DNA of 64,000 nucleotides from Cyanophora paradoxa (taxonomy: Eukaryota > Glaucocystophyceae > Cyanophorales > Cyanophoraceae): the NCBI GenBank assembly GCA_004431415.1, contig QPMI01000233.1, positions 99,214 through 163,213 on the forward strand, given 5' to 3'. Made by a program: the position numbers and the translations under genes. This document shows, one piece after another, positions 57,721-64,000 of this stretch. The stretch's first letter is position 1, and every line of letters starts with the position of its first letter. The notes below the pieces were generated by a model. That model worked only from the letters and a program-made list of their open reading frames with translations. It was not told the origin of the DNA and made no database searches.

Positions 57721-60457
57721 TTCCGGCTCCGAAAAGCGGATTTCTGGGGTGCGCAGGCCCTGCTATGTCTATGCGCGCCAGTACGCATCGATTGCGCGCG
57801 TCGCGGGACCGGGCGGGACCGGCCGGATCAAATTTCGGCCGACTCTTCGCAGTGGAGCGTCGGCGGCGCCCGAAATCGAGCTTGCGGCGATGCGCTCGCG
57901 CTCGCGCGTCATTCTGTATCGTTCTGGGGCGTTTCTGGCGCGATTTCGTCGCGGGATTGGGCGTGACCGGGTCCCACCTTCCGACCTGGATCCCCCGGAC
58001 TGCATTTAATTTCTCGGAGGTTAAGTACCGGAATTGATCCATGAGGGAAATTCGATTTTCGCGCGACGCCGACGGAAGAGCGGTCGTCTTAGGGGAGCCA
58101 GGACGCTAAAAATGGATCTAGAGAGGTCTGTGGGGGTTAGGGTAGGTGAGTCATTTGTGTGTGATGGGGGAAGCGTCACGTCCGTGTCGAGGAAAAATTA
58201 TTAATTTTTCATGAGGAGGCTGGACAGGGAAATTATTTACAGGTGAGATGAAAAATTTCGGGTTCGAATCCGATCGGAATTAGGAGCGTCGGTGACCGGG
58301 TCTGAGAAAGAGGCTTCGCCTGATTAGACCCGGACCCCGACCATAGTAATTAGTTCGGTCTCAAATTATAGTGCGTTTATTCGTTTCCAGTGTACCAGTG
58401 TTACGGGCGTACTTGCGGGGCGGGGCGTACTTGCTGTACCCCTACAGCATTTTCTTAGCGTCCTGTAATTAGTGCGGTCTCAAATTAGTGCGTTTTCATG
58501 GCCGGCAAAAAACGCACTAATTTGCATGGTACCGAACTAATTAATATTATGCGCGAGATAATTAATATTCTGTCTTACACGGTACGGGTTTTTAGTTAGA
58601 CGTTTGCCCACCCACGTGCACTGGGCGCCATATGCATGCATGCATGCAGGTACGAATTTATATATTTAATTATAATTAGGCGACGGCCGCCAGAAGTATA
58701 CGGCCCGTACCGTCCCGTACGCTGGCAGCTCCATAGTAGAGTCCATACAGCCTGGCAGGCGGTATTATTGTATACGTCCCGTACGCTGGCAGCTCCTTTA
58801 AGCAGGCTGCAGCCTGGCTGAGCCTGCAACCTGCAGGCTGCAGGCTGCAGCACACTGAGCACAGTGCCACAGACTGCAGTGCACCGTGGCACAGTCACTG
58901 AGTGACAGCCGGCGTGTCAGTGGTGTCACTGTGTCAGCCGCTGGGTTTTCACGCACCGTGGGTCCGTGACGCACGCCGCGGCCCGGCGGCTCCGGAGTCC
59001 GGCCCCGGCGGCCGCGGGCCCGCGGCCCGGCGACGGCGCCGGCCCGCCGACCGTCGGACGGGCCGCTCCGGCGGCGGCAACTTCCGGCAAGCCGCGCAAC
59101 TTCTTGCGTGACTTGGCATGCAAATGATTGAAGATGATTGAACTTGGCAATCGCGCATACTATGAGTCTATGATATTTTTGTTTTTGGTGAATTACCGGC
59201 CACAGTCTCTAGACACCAGCACGATTTTTTTTTTGGTGAATTACCGGCCACAGTCTCTAGACACCAGCACTGCGGGGGCTGCCCAGGGGGCATAAAGACA
59301 AAAAAGCAAAATAACTAAGACAAGAGCACGAAGAAAGATAAGACAAAGAGCCAAAATCGACAATAAAAAAGGAAAGACACAGAGCTCGAGACAGATCGAT
59401 AGCGAGAAGAGACGATAAATCGAGCAGATCTAGGGACAGAGGATAACTGACACGAAGAAGAGCCAGAGCTAGAGATACCATCAATATCAGAAGGAATTAC
59501 AGCACTAAGAAGCGGGGGACAAAATTGAGAAAGATAAATAACAGGAAGAAGACAAGTAAGAGGAACAACAAGACGACATGGAGGCGGAGGTGAAGCAGGA
59601 CGATGCGAAAGGGCAGAGCTACAGCACGATACTGTACTAGCTATAGTCCGCTGCATATATATATTCATAGCCTGGCGGTCAGTGGCGGCCGCGGCCGGGC
59701 CTGCAAACGCACACGCATATTACGCAACCGTATATACATTACGTACGAGCGCCAGCGCACGTATACGTATATATGTCTTTGCGGCGGCCGCGCCGGGCGA
59801 TCGCTGATCGATATCGACGCCGTGCACGTGACGGTCGTCAGTGACTCGTCACATTTGGGTCCGGACCGTCGGACTCCGGACTAGTACTCCGGAGTCCGCC
59901 GGACCACGGCGCCGGCGCCGGCGTGCATTTGAGAGGCTAGGACGCGATAAGATACATACATAGCAATTGTGCCACGGAACCACGGTGAGCTGGCGCCTTG
60001 GAGGAGTCCGAAGCCGCTTTTGCGACCGCATTCGAGCTCCGGGAGTTCCATGCATACGCATACGCGTGTGCATATGTATGCATCAGCTACGTATCCGTAC
60101 ACCTGTCGCGATCGCAGCTGGCCCTCGACGAGCGGGAGAGGCCACGTCGTAGGCCTAGGCCTAGGGCCGGAGACACTAGCTGCGTTGACGTCCGTCCGGC
60201 CTATGTATATGCGAAACGCAGGCCTAGGCCACGACCATCGCTGCGACCCGCCCCCGTCCGGAGGCGGAGGCCCATATGCATGGTCGTGGACGCGAGCTAT
60301 AGCTACCGCCCCTGGCCGGCCGCGGCCATGCAGCCTCGCGGCGACTGCGCGAGCGTCCGTCCCGGGCCCTGTCCGGATCCTCGGCCATTCGGCCGGCCTC
60401 GGCCTCGGCCGCCGATCGCGAGACGCGACTCCTCCAGGGCGCTGGCGGGCGCTGCGC
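57721..60457. other. Intergenic region upstream of the receptor paralogue
   Basis: 57721-58560 is unique, moderately AT-rich DNA without a convincing gene. 58600-58940 contains TGCATGCATGCATGCA, CAGGCTGCAGGCTGCAG and CACTG-rich hairpin sequence. 58960-59100 is GC-rich. 59290-59635 is an A/purine-rich island. 59690-60457 contains CATATG/GTATAC-type palindromes and the leader region of the receptor gene, similar to the region upstream of the minus-strand receptor. Confidence 0.5.
59182..59270. repeat. 41-bp direct repeat
   Basis: TTTTTGGTGAATTACCGGCC...ACACCAGCAC occurs at 59182-59222 and again at 59230-59270, identical over the unit, separated by a short T-rich spacer. Looks like a recent local duplication or slippage product. 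Confidence 0.85.
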
Positions 60458-63400
60458 ATGAACGCGACTGCGCTGCTGCTCCTGTACATGTGCGGGCTCC
60501 TCCCCTGCGCCCTCGGCCAAGGTGCGCTATATAGCTACCTCCCAAGCTGAAGGCATGCTCTGCGCTTCGAGCCTTCCTTCCGCTCGCGATCGACTTCGTG
60601 TGGCGTTCTTTGGACGGATGCCTGCCAGGCTGATCTGTTCCTATGCCTGATGCGCCCGGCGCCGCGCGCCGCTGATCCGCCGCTGACCTCGCGCCCTGTC
60701 CGGCGCAGGCTACGGGGTATCCTTCGCGGAGCTGGCACCGGCACCGTATGCGGGGCGCTACAATCACGGCGCCGTCTCGTACCGCGCCCCCGACCAGCGG
60801 CTGAAGATCGCCGTCATGGGCGGCTACACGGGGCAATATCCAGGCGATTTGTACGACACGTGGATCATGGACGTTGGTTCGAGCTCCTTTCCGAATCAAT
60901 TGCAGTGCTGCAGTGCAGTTGCTGAATGAGCGTTCAATTCCCGCGAGCAGAAACGACACAATGGACGCCAGGGTCAGCGGGAAGCCCTGTCGCCTCGCAC
61001 ATTTCGTGCGAGTGGGACTTTGCGGAAACCATACACTGCATGGGGCGGGCTGCGCAAGCCGGTTTGTATTTGACCGCTCTAAATTTTGAATAATATTCCC
61101 GCTCCGAGGGTTCATTCGTATATGTATCGATGTGCTGCATACGCAGGGAATCCGTGGTATGTTTGGAGCTACGATACGAACTTCACGAGCTACACGGCTC
61201 CGATCGCTGCACCCAGTGGCGTCCTCTACCCGGGTAAAGCTCTCCGCATCTTGTATATCTTCCATCTGGCGCGGAACCGATCGCGAATGACCGAATGGTG
61301 CAGTCATGACCTTTTACAACGGAAGCATCTGGGTGCATGCGTCTTTGATTCCTCTAGAACTATCTCATTGCAGCTATCTATAACGACATCATCTGAAACT
61401 TGTTCGGCCTGGTTTTAGGTGGCGGGTGGGTTCTTTATGATCGGTAGCGTGCGATACAGCAGCGACCTCCTTTACCGGTGAGGGCGCGCGGCACAAATAA
61501 GCTCGCGTGCTCTGCCACTCAACTTCGACCGACCGCGCGACCCTGCAGATACTCGGTCACCGCCCGGACCTGGACCAGCGAGACGCCCGCGGGACCGTCC
61601 CCCTGGCGCGGGCGCTCCAGCGGCCAAGCCACGCTCGCAGGTGCTGCAATGTTTCGTTTTTATTGTTTTCTCTTTTTCAATTCGTTTCCGCCTGCTGAAA
61701 CAATTGCGCGTGCGTTCTCTTCCTGAGTGCAGGGAGTAGATGGTATTTTGTCGGTGCGCACTGCGCGGCAATTCGTCTTCCGCAACATTTCAGACACTGG
61801 CTCACTCTCGCTCTTCGAAGGGGGAGGTACATACGACAATGGCACTTACGGTGAGAATAATATTCAAAGAAGAGAACTAGCTTGCAGAAGGCCATCGCCT
61901 CTCTAATCTGAGACGTGCTTTTTCCTTGCGCAGTGTATCCCCCCGAGGTCCTGGAGCTCGACCTGGCGGGCGGAGGCCCGAAGGCGTGGCGAGTGGCGGG
62001 GTACAATTACAAAAACGACAGGGCGGGCTCGGACGTAAAGGGCATCGCGCCGTGCAACGGGCTCCTCATTTTTATCCGCGGCGACCCGTCTCCGGTCCTG
62101 TTCAACCCTGCGGGTGCGCCGATCCAGGCCCAGCGCCGGATCTCCCATCGATAATATAACTAGTACACTTAAAGCTTGCCGGGAATTAAAATGCTCGCCA
62201 ACTAACTCTTTATGTACTTATTTTGCAGACGGCAAGCATGAGTACACCTTGTGGCCGGGGGGCAGCGGTTGGGTGCAGAAGTATTCAGGGCAATACGCTG
62301 TTCCTGGGAACGCGTTTCCGCTCTCGATGCCGGCGTGGGCGGGGTTCGGGTCCACCTGCACGCTGTGCGCGCCGGCGCCCCCCAAAGCCGTGTGCCCTCA
62401 CCGGAATCGGCGCTCACGCGGCCGCCCCGCGAAAACAGGCTCGTTTCGGGCGGGTCCGACTGGACTACAAGCGCGCCCTCGTCGAGGACCTACCGCTTCA
62501 TAGGTGCACGGGCGCCCTGACAATGTCCCGTGAACCGTCGAATCTATCAAGCTTTGACACAACGAAACAGGGACGCTGGCGCCGCTGACCGCCAGCTGGA
62601 CCCAGCCTGCTCCGGGCGGGAGCTTGTCGGTCCCGCGGGGCGCTTCCGTCAACGTCAGCCACTCCGCGCTCAGCCGGGCGTTTGGCCCCGCTGTCCTGTA
62701 CCTCGTCTCGTCTGGCGCCCAGATGGCCCCTGTGCAGGTTTGTTCGAATTTAAAACCAGCTTCCTCCTGCTTGTGGCTGTTGTGGAATCTCAATCATGCC
62801 CGTGATCTCCATTCTTCGCAGTACCGGCTGCTCTCTGGCGTCATCCTCAGCTCTGCGGGGGGCAACCTCTCGGTCCAGCTCCCCGCGGCGGTCAACGGCG
62901 GCCAGTACTTCTTCCGCTTCTCCATGGTGGACGTCGACGGCGGCGCGCTCGACACGCCGACGTTCGCTGTCGAGTCGTGTGCGCCACTCGAGCCTCCGAC
63001 TCTGTATTCTTTGTCTGACACAAATTGCTTTCCAGGGCGCCTGCTCGACCTGGCCCCGCAGGTCGACGGCCTCGAGCTCTTCGCCAACGGCTCGGTCGCC
63101 GTCGCGTGGACGTCGGCGGCCTGGCCTTTCCACGCGGACGTCTACCTGCTGCCGAGCATCGGAAACCATGTCCTGGTGCGCGCTATCCGCCGCATCGTGT
63201 TTGTGACTTTTGAAAGGGAATGAGGTGATCGATATACTGTTTATGCTCTTTTCGTAGTCGTGGACGGGCGTCAAGATCGATAGCTTCTACATCGAGGGCG
63301 GCGGCGGCGCCGGCGGCGGCAATCGGACCTTCCTCCTGCCGAAACCCTACGTGGCCAGGCGGCTACGTCATCCGCATCGCAGACGCCGGCAACGCCGACC

Positions 63401-64000
63401 TGGGGACGCACTCACTCACGCAGTACATCGTCGTGCTCGCGGACCCGGGGACCGTTTCTCCGTCCCTCCTCGTCGCGTCGACAGTGAGCTCAAGCCTGAC
63501 CGCGACCAGCCTGAACGTCGCCGCCTCCTTCATGACGAACCGGGGAATAAGCATCCTCGAAGTCAACTGCACGGCTGATAGTGGCGTGCGAGCGGCAACG
63601 GGGAGGCGAGCAGTGAGCGATGCGGACGCAGGAGGAACGATGGTACCAATCACAATCATTCCACGCTACGCGGGGTCATTCAGCATTGACTGCACGTGCT
63701 CCGCGCTCTCATCGGATTCACTGCTCCTGTCATCCGTGCCTCTGGGCACTCAGATCGTCTTAGCTGGTGCGGCTTGACTTGTGACCCTTACAGCTATATA
63801 TTCTTCTCCACTCGGCCATTTATTCAGCTTTCTCGCGCAGCGCGCCCTGGGAGCCCCTCCATCGCGTCGGCCGCGGCGACGAACGCAACACGCGTCGCGA
63901 TTCTCCTCAAGTTCACCGCCGGTCAGAGCGTGGTGGCGTTGGAGCTGGCGTGCGCGGGCTTCGGCGGCCCGTACGCAAAGAGCGTCGCGGTCACCGACGC
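60458..64000 (+). CDS. Receptor-like protein, paralogue of the giant receptor kinase (3' end outside window)
   Basis: The start ATG at 60458 gives MNATALLLLYMCGLLPCALG, a clear signal peptide, with donor at 60522. Later exons: GYGVSFAELAPAPYAGRYNH (60710-60880), YDTNFTSYTAPIAAPSG (61147-61233), VAGGWFFMIG...SSDLLYR (about 61419-61481), VRTARQFVFRNISDTGSLSL (about 61740), VLELDLAGGGPKAWRVAGYN (61935-62115), GKHEYTLWPGGSGWVQKYSG (62229-62380), LTASWTQPAPGGSLSV (about 62585-62740), GGALDTPTFAVESC (62821-62980), APQVDGLELFANGSVAVAWT (63035-63176), then a segment with an apparent one-base insertion near 63343, IRIADAGNADLGTHSL, and from 63840 the first Ig-like module (NATRVAILLKFTAGQSVVAL). It presumably continues into more modules and perhaps a kinase beyond base 64000. 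Kelch-like plus beta-sandwich ectodomain; likely membrane receptor. Confidence 0.7.

Noticed and set aside
59603-60456. Plus-strand open frames upstream of the receptor paralogue
   Set aside because: They cover simple palindromic DNA and a leader region conserved with the other receptor; only the frame beginning at ATG 60458 gives a signal peptide.

Overview
The window is nuclear DNA from a GC-rich, intron-dense, unicellular eukaryote, most likely a microalga or related protist; I cannot fix the lineage from sequence alone. Genes are packed on both strands and interrupted by many short GT-AG introns (about 30-160 bases) with a strong GTGCG(C/T) donor and a CAG acceptor. Two introns appear to use GC-AG ends. 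Recognisable proteins are conserved eukaryotic housekeeping factors: TPX2-like, Rab2, TRAX/translin-associated X and cyclin C. Nothing looks bacterial or organellar.

Layout. 1-6569 (+): a long low-complexity nuclear protein with a KDM3/JMJ25-like zinc finger, cut at its 5' end. 8170-10532 (+): a secreted protein with a Ser-Pro linker and beta-rich exons. 12297-about 31795 (-): a very large multi-exon receptor-like kinase gene. In protein order it has a signal peptide, a kelch-like region, about 27 tandem Ig-like modules of roughly 95-100 residues (most in near-identical 1.27-kb three-exon units), a second kelch-like region, one membrane segment and an apparently intact Ser/Thr kinase domain. 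33873-34372 (+): a small unrecognised protein. 34740-35941 (-): a SAM-dependent methyltransferase of the leucine carboxyl methyltransferase-like family. 36222-39574 (+): TPX2-like spindle protein. 40139-41224 (-): Rab2, with a 9-nt microexon inside the P-loop. 41326-42599 (+): TRAX. 43354-44785 (-): cyclin C.

45768-57335 is one large non-LTR retrotransposon insertion. A 19-bp target-site duplication flanks it, it lies inside a tandem array of roughly 150-bp units, and a poly-T run marks its 3' end on the minus strand. Most of its body is inverted relative to that tail. It encodes a reverse transcriptase, an RNase H whose last motif is displaced about 3.6 kb downstream, two Ulp1/C48-like cysteine-protease folds (one apparently dead), a C-terminal zinc knuckle, a separate zinc finger and an AP-type endonuclease. 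In the present sequence the endonuclease lies after the reverse transcriptase.

60458-64000 (+) is the 5' part of a second receptor-like gene, paralogous to the one at 12-32 kb and in the opposite orientation. The two receptor genes therefore diverge, flanking the housekeeping cluster and the retrotransposon. Closely spaced head-to-head pairs (methyltransferase/TPX2, 280 bp; Rab2/TRAX, 101 bp) probably share promoters. Intergenic DNA carries homopolymer runs, GC-rich simple repeats and dispersed hairpin-rich CACTG blocks. I found no rRNA, convincing tRNA, CRISPR array or LTR element.
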